The notes: generated from the letters alone by a model not told the origin. 64,000 nt of DNA from Pseudo-nitzschia pungens (GCA_037355855.1 CM074763.1:4216001-4280000); one strand, 5' to 3'; counted from the first letter of the stretch, positions 10,496-22,337 are shown. Made by a program: numbers and translations.

Positions 10496-10507
10496 CAGTA
10501 ATTACTG
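10496..10507 (+). promoter_or_regulatory. palindrome at the expected primer-binding site of Gypsy-1
   Basis: CAGTAATTACTG is a perfect 12-bp palindrome directly after the LTR. No TGG-type tRNA 3'-end complement follows the LTR. The same palindrome follows the Gypsy-2 5' LTR at 48322-48333. Confidence 0.7.
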
Positions 10508-10635
10508 TCCGCATTCATGCAGGAACAGTAGTAGAATTCAGTACTGAACTCTCGAAACAACAAAACTATCAACAGCCTCAACAATAGAGGCAACTTGTAT
10601 CCCTGACAAGACAATATCCCCTTGCTACAGCAACA

Positions 10636-11677
10636 ATGGCAGGACTGTATAGGGACCCTCCTATAGCCTACAAGAGCTCCTTTGATCAAAGCAAACCAAA
10701 ACTCGTCACCCTATACAACCACGATGATGCCCGGAACACCGACAGCATCAAGGTCCCACTGTTCACACAGAAAGAAAGGGCTAGAAAAACTGCTCTTTGT
10801 GGAGGAGTCCTTCAGGAATGCAGCTAAGCTTCTACAACTACCAATTGACAAATACCTCACTCATTTCAGTCGATGCCTTACAACCGATGCGCAGAGCAAG
10901 TGGAACAACCTGATACAGGATCCGCTTGAACCAGATGAGCTCCAGTATGAAGAGCAAGAGATTGGAGGAAATAAGCAAGCCATACTAGACTTCACCAAGC
11001 TCTATTGCAATGCCTCGGATGCCAGAGACATCATGCACACATACCTTTGCAGCGCCGACTGTTGCAAGATGCCAGCAGCCACATGCAAAGAACATGCAGA
11101 CAGAATCCTTATCCTCATGAAATATACAACCAAGTTGGATGGAAGCAGCGCGCCCCTCTCTAGAGTGGAGAAACTGACCATACTGCTGCACTCTTTCCCA
11201 GCACCCTGGATTGAACACTATGGCATGATACACAGTGGCATTCAAGCAGACACTAGTACTATCCAATTCATTGTCGATCATATGAGCTACCACGAGAGAC
11301 AAGCAAATAAAAAAAGCAACCAGAACCAAAACAAACAGCAAGGCAAGTGCTCGAATGCCAATCAGTCTCACAAACGCAACTCAAACAACTCAAACAACAA
11401 AGGACAGAACAACAACAAAAAGAAATCTAACCCCTGCAGAATCCCAGGGCACAACCATGATTGGTCCGAATGTCCAAAGAATAAGTTCTCAAATAATTAC
11501 AACAAGGGATCCAATAACAACCAAACCAATGAGACCTTCCACACCCAAGCTCACCTTATCTCCGGAAGCAATGAATCCTTCCAGGCCCACATGAAAGCAG
11601 CAATGGAGTCATACCATTCCGAACATGGTGGTCAAACTGAAAGGAGTATCGATGGGGAACTTGTATGGCTCCCCTGA
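10636..11677 (+). pseudogene. Gypsy-1 gag, frameshifted
   Basis: The gag starts with ATG at 10636 (MAGLYRDPPIAYKSS). The frame changes near 10770-10780 to one running to the stop at 11675-11677. The capsid-like part contains LTTDAQSKWNN and CKEHADRILILMK. It is followed by an Asn/Lys/Gln-rich stretch and a zinc-knuckle-like CRIPGHNHDWSEC. Gypsy-2 encodes the same product at 47215-48216, which confirms the frame change. Gag would form the retrotransposon particle and bind RNA. Confidence 0.85.
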
Positions 11678-11689
11678 ATCTCCAAAGGC

Positions 11690-14568
11690 TCCAAGCCCAT
11701 TCAAAAGAAGCCCCCGGCTTCCACTAAACCAGCAATCACCTTGCCTCCAGCTCCCTGGGAACACAGCACAGCCCTGCTGTCTGGGATGACGCATGGAGGA
11801 GATCTCCCAGATAAAGAGGGGAAGGAACCTACAGGATGGAGTATTCCTGTTGAGCGCTCAGCAAAGTCTGCAACTGCAACAATCACAACAACAAAAACAG
11901 TTTGATTCTCCGCAAAGAGCACTTTGAACATGGATCCAAATCAAACAACAGTAGCAAATTGATCCAATGGTACAACAGACGCGAAAGATGGTACAGCAGC
12001 AATAAATAGACCAACCTTGTCCCTGGCAAGGAATTGGTCCACTGGTACAGCAAAAAATCTCTATTGCAATCCCAGAAACTCAAAAGACTACACCAAAGGA
12101 GGTGCACTGGAGCAAAATTATTTAAAGCTGCTGTCGACTGCTGCAAATACAGCAGAACAGGCATCCCCAAATAAGAGCAACATGGCTCCTATTCTTCTAA
12201 CCAACATACAGTTCATACAAGGCATCCCTCTTAAAGCAAGACCACTACTCGCACTACTCGATAGTGGATCCTCTGGAACGCTAATCAACACGCAAGCCCT
12301 ACCAATTGGCACCATACCAATTCAAAAGCAAACACCAAGTCCTAACTACTACAGCAAACGGTAGCTTTGATACCACAGAGTATGTTATTATGAAGAACAT
12401 CAAGCTAAAAGAGTTTGGCAACTACACCATCGACAGACAAGAGGCAAGGCTCTTCCATTCACCCAATTGCAAATATGATCTAATACTAGGCAGAGACTTC
12501 CTCCACCTAGCAAAGATCAATCTCCTATTCAATAAGGACGCAGTACAGTGGATGGATAGAACTATTCCTATGAAAGACACCTCCCTATACTATGCAGCAA
12601 ACCACACCATGCTCATGGAAGAACTTGAAGACGCTGAACTCTTTGCTGATGACCTCTCCTTTACCAATCCATACAAGTCCAAGGTTATCCTCAACAGAGC
12701 CTACCAAGAAACAGATCCATCGACAGTAGCACAGCAACAGTCCCACATGTCCAAAACTGAGCAGCAACAGTTCCAAGCAATACTAAACAAGTATCCTAAT
12801 GTCTTTAACAGCAAACTTGGCAAATATCCTCACAAGAAGATCTCTCTAAGACTGAAGCCCGGATCCAAGCCCATACACAAGAAGCCCTATCCAGTTTCAT
12901 AAAAGTACGAAGACCTATTCAAAAGTGAGCTCCAGAATCTTTGTAATGATGGAGTACTCAAGCGTTGCACTGGACCAGCCGAATGGGCATTTCCAACCTT
13001 CATAGTACCAAAGAAAGACAACAGAGTTAGATGGGTATCAGACTTCAGAGAACTCAATCAACTTCTTGAGAAATGTCCTTATCCTATACCAAGGATACAA
13101 GATATCATGAACAAAAGAGGCAAGTACACTCACTTCACCAAAATTGACTTGTCCATGCAATACTACTGCTTTGAACTGGACGACACAAGCAAGAAGCTCT
13201 GCACCATAGTCACCCCCAATGGTTGCTATGAATACCAAAGACTACCAATGGGAGTCAAAGTCTCCCCTGATGTTGCTCAACAACTTACGGAAGATATCCT
13301 ACAAGACACTGACTGCACTGTCTATATTGATGATATTGGTATATGGACTAATGGCTCCTTTGACCTCCACATGAAAACTATCGATAAGATCCTCAACAGG
13401 CTTAACCAAAATGGGCTGAAATGCAACCCACTCAAATGTGATTGGGCTGTACAAGAAACTAACTTCCTTGGTTACTGGATGACGCCTACAGCTGTTAAGC
13501 CTTGGAGAAAGAAGATTGAAGCCATCCTACATATGGATTGACCCAGAACTGTAACCCAAGTCAAGTCCTTTCTAGGAGCAGTTGGATACTACAGAGACAT
13601 GTGGCCCCAAAGATCCCATGTCCTAGCTCCTCTCTTTGATATAACAGGGGGTCCCAAGAAGAAAGCTCCTCAGACTGCTGCCATCAAAGGCAAACAGAGA
13701 AAACCTCCTTCAGCTTTCACCTGGGGACCGGCTCAAGATAAAGCCTTTCAAGAAATGAAAGCAATGGTGGCAGCGGATGCGCTGAACACTTATCCAGACC
13801 TTAACAAGCCCTTTGAACTGTACACTGATGCATCAGACCTACAACTTGGCGCTGCCATACTACAAGATGGCAAGCCTATCGGATAGTGGTCCAAGAAACT
13901 ATGTGATGCCCAGAAAAACTACACAACCATGGAGAAAGAACTCCTAGCGATAGTACTCTGCTGCAAAGAGTACAGGAAGATGCTACTTGGTGGTGTTATC
14001 AATGTATACAACAACCATAAAAACCTTACCTTCAGAACCCTCTCAGTCCAACAAGTCCTCCGGTGGCGACTATTCCTTGAAGAATTTGGTGTCAACCTCA
14101 CCTATGTTGAAGGCAAGAAGAATGTTCTTGCTGATGCCTTCTCCAGGCTCCCCCGGATGGATCCACCAACTTGAGGGAAGAAAGCCCTTGAAAAGGGCAC
14201 CTTAATCAATTTTCCGCAACTTGAAGTTCCCAAGCAAGATGAAGAATTGTTCTTAGCTGAGTTCCCCAACCTATTCCAGCACTTGTGCAATGACACAGAC
14301 CAGGAACTACAAGCCTACCTACTGAACAACGAGTGCCTGGTCAACCTACCAAACACCCAAGACATGGAATGTCCAGTTAACTACTCCAAGATTTATCTCC
14401 ATCAGCAAAAGGATCCCACTATCAAGTTCAAGATTCAATCCAAATCCTTCTTCTACCAAGAACTAGAAGGCAACAACATCCTCTGCTATGCCAATTGCAC
14501 CGACCCAGACAATTGGAGAATTTACATACCAAGCTCTCTCTCAAAGGATACTATCAAGTGGTATCATC
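11690..14568 (+). pseudogene. Gypsy-1 pro-pol (protease, RT, RNase H, start of integrase), broken
   Basis: Aspartic protease signature LLALLDSGSSGTLIN lies near 12245-12290. RT follows with FTKIDLSMQYYCFELD and the YIDDI active site near 13325, then RNase H with [13 protein letters not shown] and ADAFSRLPR. Stops interrupt it at about 12899-12901 (after PYPVS), 13539-13541 (after HMD) and 13884-13886. There is a frame change after the protease near 12310. The integrase H2C2 region is cut at 14568 in WYHLL; its continuation LGHCGSTRLYQ lies at 48661 onward. Confidence 0.9.
14564..14568. repeat. TSD, left copy, of Gypsy-2
   Basis: TCATC here and at 48661-48665. Joining the two flanks across one copy restores the integrase reading of Gypsy-1. 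Confidence 0.93.
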
Positions 14569-14896
14569 TGTTACGGTCTAAGGTAGAAATTTCGGAGTGG
14601 TATGTAAATTGTGAATGTTTAGATACTTTACAGAATATTGTTACGCGTATTGAGAATGGAAACATTTAAATTTGAGGTCGCGAGCATAGCCACATTTTGG
14701 CATGCTCTGCCATAAATGTTATTCCATTGTTGACTCCCACGATCCGGCATATATCATCTTCTGGGACTCGACCATATTAATTATGGTACATATAAAAATG
14801 TATTCGTTCCCAAATATAGATATATATATATTCGATTCCCATATGGGATTCAGTTAATTATTCAATCGTGACTCCTAGCTACGCTAGCCCGGCACA
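14569..14896 (-). repeat. 3' LTR of Gypsy-2
   Basis: On the plus strand it reads TGTTACGGTCTAAGG ... GCTAGCCCGGCACA. Ends are TG/CA in element orientation (TGTGCC...GTAACA). It is collinear with 48334-48660. Confidence 0.92.
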
Positions 14897-15004
14897 TAGT
14901 GCCTCATGATTGAGCGAATCCCATACTTAAGCTGACCAATGAATTGCTGGTACTTCTGAAGTGCCGGATTGGTTGGTTGGCGCCTCTTTGTATGGGGTTA
15001 GCTT

Positions 15005-17411
15005 TCAGATGTTAACTGTCTCAACGACCGATGGAGTCTTTTGGATTTTAACAGTGCCATTGTCGTGAACCTGGACAATAGTGAATGGTCCTATCTTACG
15101 AGGTTGTAACTTGTCTGGATCTGATTGTTGCATCCATACCTTCTCATTGGGTTGAAAGGTATGTTCCTTGTGTGTTGCGTTGTCTCTGAGCAGAGCCTTG
15201 TTGATACCTTGTTGCCTGAGCTGCTGCAGAGCCAATAGGTTAGAGGTCAGTGGCAGATCAATCAGCATGTCTCGATTAAATACTAGGGATCCTGGAGATG
15301 CTTGTAAGGCAGCATTGACAGCACACCTGGAGGCATGCATGCACGTCAAGAGGGCATTGTCCATGAGCTGACTTGCCCTAGTGTTGGCTTGAGGGGGATT
15401 AACATGGACTAGAACCCTGAGGATATCAGCAACTGTATGATGGACTCTTTCACAGATGGCATTGGCCTGGGGGTTCTTTACTGTTGTTGGTACTGATTGG
15501 ATTCCATACTGCTTGAGGGTAGTTTGAAATTCAGCACCTAGGAACTCGCCACCATTGTCGTGGACGCATCTGATAGGCCTTGGATATCTTGAGAGCCAAC
15601 AGTTCTTGAATTGGTCTGATACATGCTGGGATGACTTGTCTCTGATTCTGATAATCTCCAAGAGATTAGTAACTGGGTCAATACAGGTTAGGGCCTTGAA
15701 GTTGTAGTTCTTGCCTTGAGCTGTAATCTTCCAGGGGCCTATAAGATCCACATGCACGTTGTTGAATGGTGATAATGGTGCTTCTTTTGGTGGAAGCTTC
15801 CCATACTTGGAGTGCTGGTTCTTGTATTTAATGCAGTTGTCGGGGCAGATGTAGGACTTGCATAAGTTGGTTAAGTTATCTGCGTAGAATCGGGCTGAAA
15901 TAGTTTGATATAGCCTAGTGGATCCACAATGACCCAACAGGAGGTGATACCATCTGATGGTAGCATCGGTAAGGGAGCTTGGGATGTAGATTTTCCAATT
16001 GTCGGGATTGGATTGGTTGGCATAGCAGAGAATGTTGTTGCCTTCTAAGTCTTGGTAGAAGAAGGCTTTGGATTGGATCTTGAACTTGATAGTGGGATCC
16101 TTTTGCTGATGGAGATACATATTGGAATAGTTCACCAGGCATACTATGTCTTGGTTGTTTGGTAGGTTGACTAGGCACTCATTGTTCAGCAGACAGGCTT
16201 GTAGTCTGGTCTGCGTCATTGCACAAGTGCCAGAATAGATTGGGGAACTCTGTTAAAAACAGTTCTTCATCTTGCTTTGGGACTTCAAGTTTTAAGAAAT
16301 CTACGAGAGTGCCCTTTCCAAGAGCTTCTTTCTCCCCCACAGTAGGTGGATCCATCCGGGGGAGCCTGGAGAAGGCATCAGCAAGAACATTCTTCTTGCC
16401 TTCAACATAGGTGAGGTTGACACCGAATTATTCAAGGAATAGCCTCCACCGGAGGACTCGTTGGATTGAGAGGGTTCGGAAAGTAAGGTTCTTATGGTCA
16501 GTGTATACATTGATAACACCAGCACCAAGGAGCATTTTTCTGTACTCTTTGCAGCAGAGTACTATCGCTAGGAGTTCTTTCTCCATTGTAGTGTAATTTT
16601 TCTGGGCATTGGATAGTTTTTTAGACCTATAGGCTATAGGCTTGCTATCTTGTAGTATGGCAGCGCCAAGCTGTAGGTCTGAGGCATCAGTGTACAGTTC
16701 AAAGGGCTTGTTAAGGTCTGGATAGGTGTTCAGCGCATCTGCTGCCACCATGGCTTTCATTTCTTGAAAGGCTTTATCTTGAGCCAGTCCCCAAGTGAAA
16801 GCTGAAGGAGCTTTCCTTTGTTTGCCCTTGATGGGTGCAGTTTGAGGAGTTTTCTTGGGGCCACCAGTAATATCAAATAGAGGAGCTAGGACATGGGATC
16901 TGCAAGGCCACATGTCTCTGTAATATCCAACTGCTCCTAGAAAGGACTTGACTTGGGTCACAGTTCTTGGCCGGTCCATGTGTAGGATTGCTTCAATCTT
17001 TTTCCTCTAAGGCTTAACAGCTGTGGGTGTCATCCAATAACTGAGAAAGTCAGTTTCTTGTACAGCCCAATCACACTTGAGTGGGTTGCACTTCAGCCCA
17101 TTCTGGTTAAGCCTGTCGAGAATTTTGTCAATAGTCTTCATGTGTAAGTCAAAAGGAGATCCATTAGTCCCTATGCCAATATCATCGATGTAGACAGTAC
17201 AGTCAGTATCTTGGAGAATGTCTTCCATTAGTTGTTGAGCAACGTCCGGGGGGACTTTAACTCCCATTGGTAGTCTTTGGTACTCATAGCAACCATATGG
17301 TGTGACTATGGTACAGAGTGTCTTGCTTGTGTCGTCCAGTTCAAAGCAGTAGTATTGCATGGACAAGTCAATCTTGGTGAAGTGAGTGTACTTGCCACGC
17401 TTGTTCATGAT
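15005..17411 (-). pseudogene. Gypsy-2 pol, distal part: RT, RNase H, integrase
   Basis: From 17411 downward: RT with KIDLSMQYYCFELD and YIDDI, thumb, RNase H ([37 protein letters not shown]), then integrase. The integrase zinc-binding region is HLLLGHCGSTRLYQ...CKSYICPDNC. Its catalytic D, D and E lie in HVDLIGPWK, CVHDNGGEF and NAICERVH. The integrase half (16219-15005) is open. TAG replaces Trp after TAVKP near 17007 and TAA replaces Glu after WRLFLE near 16428, so the polyprotein is interrupted. No chromodomain is seen at the end. Confidence 0.92.
17405..17411. repeat. TSD, left copy, of LINE-A
   Basis: TCATGAT here and at 45742-45748. The uninterrupted target is seen in Gypsy-1 near 13100-13112, where one copy is present. 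Confidence 0.9.
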
Positions 17412-18835
17412 ACAATTTTGCGACGTGCGATTTTGTCCGACGTTCCGATGTTCCAGTACTTAAAACACGTAGATTTCTACACAACTTTCCCCTTTGATAT
17501 TTCACTCACTTCTAAAGCTCCTACAACAAAACCAAGCACTACACCTATTAACAGAGACCTCCCCTATCTGATTCTGCTGTTTGTTTGGCTGCTCCTTGCT
17601 CCCTTTGGTTGCTTTGGTTGCTTGTTTCCGTGTCGGTCGATCGGCAGCAACAGGCTTCGGCAAGCGAAAACAACACATAATTTTCTACAGCAATTGCAGT
17701 ACTAATTCTACAGCAGCTCTGCTTCAGTTCCGCTTGTCTCCGAGCTCGGTTTGTTTTTTGATCTGTTTTCAAGCCATATTTTTATTTAACGCTATACAGT
17801 CTTCCAAGCCCCATAAGTGATACCCACTTAACGTTCTACATTCTTCAAGGTCGAACCTACTTAACGTTCTACATTCTTCAAGATCGAACACATATACACC
17901 CCCCTTCTAGAAGGTTCCTACTCGCTGATCCCTAAGTATCTGCAAGTTCGCGCAAGCATATCTTCCAGTTCCCCTTTATTTTCAAGCCAATTGCCCCCTG
18001 CTCTTACTAGTGTCAATCACTTAAGAGCTACCCTGTTTCCTAGCCAAGCCCCCCAGTCCCTAAGTGTTTTCGCTTAAGGCTCCCCCTACTACACCTGTTT
18101 TCAAGCCAAGACCAACCGATCCCTAAGTACCTCCTACTTATTGCACTCTTGTTTCCAAGACTACAGCTACTACAGCCCCTTGTTTTCAAGACTACAATTT
18201 CCCTGGTCCCTAAGTGTTCGCGAGTTCCCTGATCCCAAGCCTCTCCCTGGTCCCTAGGTTTTTCTACTAAAGCCCCTGTTTTCAAGCAAGCAGCTTCCCC
18301 GGTCCCTAAGTGTCTCGCTCAAGGCACCTGTTTTCAAGCCAATTGCCCCCGGATACTGTTTCCACTGTTTCCCTGGTCCCTAAGTGTCTCGCTCAAGGTC
18401 CCTGTTTTCAAGACAATTGCCCCTGGATACTGTTTCCACTTATAAGTACTCGCGAGTTTGAACTTCAAGTTCCCTCCTGAGCCTTTTAAGTGTGCCCTGG
18501 CATTGATATCCCCCGGTCCCTAAGTGTTCCTACTAAAGCCCCTGTTTTCAAGCAAGCAGCTTCCCTGATCCCAGGTCTTTGTTACAAGCCAGTCGTCAGT
18601 TTGTTTCTACAAGTTTGTTTCTACACGATTTGCAGTGGTCTACTGGAGTTCCTAAATTCTGTAACTCCAGAGCACCTCTGTGGGTCTCGAACGAGACTCT
18701 TCTGGTAGTGCCCCAGTCTTTTCTTTTGGTTTCCCTGGAGTTTTTCCTTGTCCAGACCAACGTTGGACCTATTGTTGCTGCTGTATCCTGTTTCCCAGCA
18801 TACAACCTATCACTCAACTGGTGCTTTTCAGTTTG
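17412..18835 (+). promoter_or_regulatory. LINE-A 5' UTR, proximal part
   Basis: It is collinear with 23958-25480 of LINE-B. It holds many degenerate copies of a motif like GGTCCCTAAGTGTCTCGCTCA followed by AGG...CCTGTTTTCAAG, and one TAAGTG...CACTTA hairpin near 17814. No ORF is conserved between copies. An internal promoter is expected here for a LINE, but none can be pinpointed. Confidence 0.7.
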
Positions 18836-19381
18836 TTGATTTGCCCTCAACCGGTGCTTCTCCTGCCCCGGCCTTTGTCATCACCTGGCACTTTTACATC
18901 CCAGAGCAGTGTCTGCTGTTGCTCCAGCACCCAACAGGTTGCTTTTCAGCTGTTGGTTTGCCCTCCATTGGTGCTTCTCCTGCCCCGGCCTTTGCCCTCA
19001 ACCGGTGCTTCCCCGGCCTTTTTCATCACCTGGCACTTGCACTTCCAAGAGGCGTGTCTGCTGTTGGTCCAACACCCAATTGCCTGCTTTTCAGTTGCTG
19101 CTTTGATCTCAACCGGTGCTTCTTCTTTCCCGGCCTTTGCCCTCAACTGGTGCTTCTCCTTTCAAGCGCGGCGTTCCAGTTGTTGCTCCTGCACTCCACT
19201 GGAGGTTTTCTGCTGTTGATTTGCCCTCCACCGGTGCTTTTCCTGCCCCGGCCTTTGCCCTCAACCGGTGCTTCACCTGCTCCGGCCTTTGTCATCACCT
19301 GGCACTTGCACATCCAAGAGGCGTGTCTGCTGTTGGTCCAACACCCAATTGCCTGCTTTTCAGTTGTTGCTTTGCCCTCAC
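18836..19381 (+). repeat. tandem CTCAACCGGTGCTTC repeat in the LINE-A 5' UTR (first part)
   Basis: Units contain CAACCGGTGCTTCTCCTGCC followed by CCGGCCTTTG or CACCTGGCACTTGCAC. The array continues at 23648-23957 and 36388-36640 after the two inserted elements are removed. Pro/Ser/Cys-rich ORFs here are translations of the repeat. Confidence 0.85.
19377..19381. repeat. TSD, left copy, of LTR-N
   Basis: CTCAC here and at 23643-23647, within the CCGGTGC repeat array of LINE-A. Confidence 0.93.
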
Positions 19382-19807
19382 TGTTAAAATGTAGCTGAGC
19401 TTAGCTCAGGGAATAAGGAGCAAGCTTGGAGATATTGTTGGTTGTAATGGCAAAGGCATGCAAACCGGTTGAGGTGCCGGTCTGTTCTATCGATAGTCTC
19501 GGATTCACCACTACGACCAAAGGGGAAGACAGTTGGCCGGATCTATTCTAACTACCACTTGGCACAGTCAGTTAGATCCTAGATTTGTAGTTCTACAGGG
19601 AGTTGCTGAGGGAGCAGGATGTAGGTATCAAGGTATTCAAATCAGAGTTAAACTAAAGAAGTAAAGACATCAATCTTGTCAGGGAATCGACGTCGCTGTC
19701 TTGTTGTGTTTGCTGCTTGTTTAAAAGCAGTACTGTAAACCCTGTAGAAAACTATTTTGCGCATGGTGCGCGTATGGGATGAATCGTGTCACGGTTACAA
19801 TTTAACA
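19382..19807 (-). repeat. 3' LTR of LTR-N
   Basis: 426 bp, no difference seen from 23217-23642. It includes AGCTGAGCTTAGCT, a small palindrome, just inside the end. Confidence 0.95.
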
Positions 19808-20110
19808 CGCCCCATCTATGATCAGGGAAGCAAGAGAATCTTTCTTCGTTGTCATGGACATGTTGGAGCTGTGACACATACAGAAATAAATGAAAGCGAG
19901 TATGGGCAATAGCGCATAGGTTGCGCCCCACGTTGAGTAAAGGAATGGGCAATAGCGCAGGTGAGATGCGCCCCATGTGGGTGAGTGATGGCACAGGGCC
20001 TGAAGATGCGCCCTGTTGTTGGGCAGTATCAGCTGGAAGATGCGCCCCATGTTTGGTGTTTGAATAGGCAAGGATGTGTGGGATCTGTATGAGTTGGGGT
20101 TGTTGGGACG
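19808..20110 (-). promoter_or_regulatory. repeated GGGGCGCATC motif next to the LTR-N 3' LTR (polypurine-tract region)
   Basis: On the minus strand ATGGGGCG abuts the LTR, where a polypurine tract is expected. Variants of GGGGCGCATC (plus-strand GATGCGCCCC) recur near 19923, 19966, 20005 and 20040. The region has no convincing gene; a hydrophobic minus-strand ORF here overlaps the gag-like frame and is not supported. Confidence 0.55.
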
Positions 20111-20207
20111 CTGCATATTGCCAATGGCATCTCTGAAGAGAACGCCCCAGATGACGGAAGGGAATGAGGCAGAGGACATGAAGGAGACGAAAATGGAAGG
20201 AAGCATG

Positions 20208-22337
20208 TTAACAGAGTGACCAGTTGTGAGGACTGGTGTGTGTTTGTAGAAGATGAGTAACAGACTGGCCAGCGATAGGATCATCGAAGTGAGCAACAAC
20301 AGATTGAGAGCCATCAGCCATGCGGGCAACAAGTTTGGTAGGGGCCTTGGGGTTGTCAGCAAGGAGCCGAGCGGGATGGCCAGGTGACATGGAAGAGGCA
20401 AGGGGAAGCTTGGATTTGGAAGGTGATTTCCCGATGGTGGAAAGAGTTGGGTGTGTATATAGAGAGCCCTTCTTGGCTAGTTGTTGGTATGAGCCGGTGG
20501 GTTTGGAACCGTGCTGCCGGGCAATCCATTGGGTAACCAGAGCATCGGAGGCGTCCGTAGCAACAGGATCAGGTGACATGTCATCAGGAGGAGCACTGGA
20601 AAGGGGATCTGGGTTAGTTTGTTCAGGGGAAGCATGGGTGGAATGGAAGTATGCTTGACGTCCAACAGGTTGGCCAGAACCAGGCGTGGGATTGGGTTGA
20701 GGCTCAGGAAATTTATTGGGGTTCAGGTTGAGAACAATCGTTTGGCGGTCAGCAAATGGGAATTGAGTCCAGAGTTGCTTAGCAACAGGGCTCAAGGTAG
20801 ACCATATGGCAGGGGGAAGCCGATGGGACAAGGCCAAAGGGTCAACAGAGCGATCAGATGTGGAACTAGCACGGAACGCAGCGTAGGTGTGAACGTCATT
20901 GACAAAGTCATCTGTTAACGCAGAGGAGTCAAGATAAGGGAAGGCACTGTGAAAATTGGCCTGGAAGTTCATATCGGCTCTGGATTTGGGTAAGGTGAGA
21001 GCAGCGCGGGAATCCAGCCGCGTGGCTTCGGCAAGAAGTGTGGTCTTGAGTTGAAGAATGTGTTGAACTTCAACAGAATCAGGGTCGTGTGGAGAGGGCA
21101 TTGGAACCTTAGAGAATTGGTCGCTGAGGTGAGCATCAGAAGCAACAGCATTCAGGAGAGTGGAACGGAGCATGTGATATTTCATAGGGAGAGAAGGAGC
21201 AGTCATCTTGCAGAGGGTATCGTAGTGCTCAAACCAGTTGGTCAAGAAACGGACAGTAGATTCTTTCCAGCCAACAAGTGTGAGGCGTTGAAGGATCTGT
21301 GATTGGCCAGCCACATCGAATTCATGAGTGTGTGTGGATTCTCGGAGTTTGAGAAACTCAAAGTAGGCAGCTCTGCCGTCACATGTGCTGGTGTGACCCT
21401 GGACACAGGTGTAGGAAAGGTCGGAGCGAAAGACCCGAAGTAAGAGGACCCAAAAGAATTTGCATTGTTTGTCAAATAATTTCTTGCCAAAGGTGGAGAG
21501 ATTGGAAGAATCCCATTGAGGATCCAAGAATGTGTCCACATCAATATCATATTCTGCGAGCTGTGCACGGAATCCAGTAGCCCAGGTTTCAAAGCGAGCG
21601 TCATTTTTATAAACAGTGAAAACGGTGACATCATGAGAACGTTTACTCCATTGTTCAAACTTGACTTGGTCTTCGCTTTTAGAGGGCTTGAGAGTGGAAG
21701 GGGAAACGGAGCTGGGGGAAGGGACAGATGACCGAGGAGGACACAGAACAGTGCCAACGTCAAGATCGTCAACAAAGGCATCAAATGCGTCAGCCGTGTA
21801 AAGACTGACATCACGATAGGGTTGTTTCAAGGCGTTGAGGTGGTCACGGAACTTGACAAATTGGAGCAGCTGGATATAGATGAAAGGGGGAAGGTCAAAG
21901 TAGTTGTTGCGAGCATCACGGTACTGGAGTCGGTTGATAATAGGTTCAGTCAATCGAATGAATTTACGCCATGTGGTAATGCCAGAGGCAATGAGAGCAT
22001 TACAGAGTAAGGATTGCGGATCACTGACATCAAAAAGTGCGGGAAGGGCACGGGCACAATAATGATCAAAATGTGTGGTAAGGTTGCTGGCAACATCCCT
22101 TGGTAGTGGGGTGGCGGTGGCAGCAGCAGGTGTGGTTTCAGTTGTGGTGTTGGGGGTGGAGGCATCAGCGATTGCCGTGTCTGCGGGAGTCTCATCGGAC
22201 ATGTTGTCGGATTCTTCAGAGGCTATTGGGCGATCAAAAAGAGAATGGGACGCAGTGATAATAGACCGAAGGTCTCTGTACTGATCTTGGTAGGATGCGG
22301 GGAAGGGAGCGCTTTGTCGGGTGCGTCGACGAGGCAT
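20208..22337 (-). CDS. gag-like protein of LTR-N (709 aa), family not firmly recognised
   Basis: The ORF starts with ATG at 22337 (MPRRRTRQSAPFPASYQDQ). Residues 40-80 are Thr/Ala/Asp-rich. A predicted mostly helical body includes KLFDKQCKFFWVLLLRVF and YFEFLKLRESTHTHEFDV, followed by a Pro-rich region with NPTPGSGQPVGRQAYF near residue 570. This general pattern recalls the gag of Ty1/copia elements in diatoms and oomycetes, but no zinc knuckle is seen. The C-terminus contains PTKLVARMADGSQSVV, which I cannot assign. It would be the structural protein packaging the element RNA. The intact frame fits the young age of the insertion. Confidence 0.65.
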   Translation of the reverse strand: MPRRRTRQSAPFPASYQDQYRDLRSIITASHSLFDRPIASEESDNMSDETPADTAIADASTPNTTTETTPAAATATPLPRDVASNLTTHFDHYCARALPALFDVSDPQSLLCNALIASGITTWRKFIRLTEPIINRLQYRDARNNYFDLPPFIYIQLLQFVKFRDHLNALKQPYRDVSLYTADAFDAFVDDLDVGTVLCPPRSSVPSPSSVSPSTLKPSKSEDQVKFEQWSKRSHDVTVFTVYKNDARFETWATGFRAQLAEYDIDVDTFLDPQWDSSNLSTFGKKLFDKQCKFFWVLLLRVFRSDLSYTCVQGHTSTCDGRAAYFEFLKLRESTHTHEFDVAGQSQILQRLTLVGWKESTVRFLTNWFEHYDTLCKMTAPSLPMKYHMLRSTLLNAVASDAHLSDQFSKVPMPSPHDPDSVEVQHILQLKTTLLAEATRLDSRAALTLPKSRADMNFQANFHSAFPYLDSSALTDDFVNDVHTYAAFRASSTSDRSVDPLALSHRLPPAIWSTLSPVAKQLWTQFPFADRQTIVLNLNPNKFPEPQPNPTPGSGQPVGRQAYFHSTHASPEQTNPDPLSSAPPDDMSPDPVATDASDALVTQWIARQHGSKPTGSYQQLAKKGSLYTHPTLSTIGKSPSKSKLPLASSMSPGHPARLLADNPKAPTKLVARMADGSQSVVAHFDDPIAGQSVTHLLQTHTSPHNWSLC

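Larger units (their letters stand above)
10215..14568 (+). mobile_element. Gypsy-1, left part (Ty3/gypsy LTR retrotransposon)
   Basis: It comprises the 5' LTR, gag and pol up to the start of the integrase zinc-binding region, where Gypsy-2 interrupts it at TCATC (14564-14568). The reading resumes at 48661. The domain order protease, RT, RNase H, integrase is the Ty3/gypsy order. Several stops and frameshifts make it inactive. It is the oldest layer of the stack. Confidence 0.9.

Noticed and set aside
18680..19398. Overlapping Pro/Ser/Leu-rich ORFs in three frames
   Set aside because: Translations of the CCGGTGCTTC repeat in the LINE-A 5' UTR, cut at different points by stops in the three frames.
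19802..20401. 199-aa hydrophobic minus-strand ORF next to the LTR-N 3' LTR
   Set aside because: Overlaps the end of the gag-like frame and extends through the repeated GGGGCGCATC region; no domain or conservation support.
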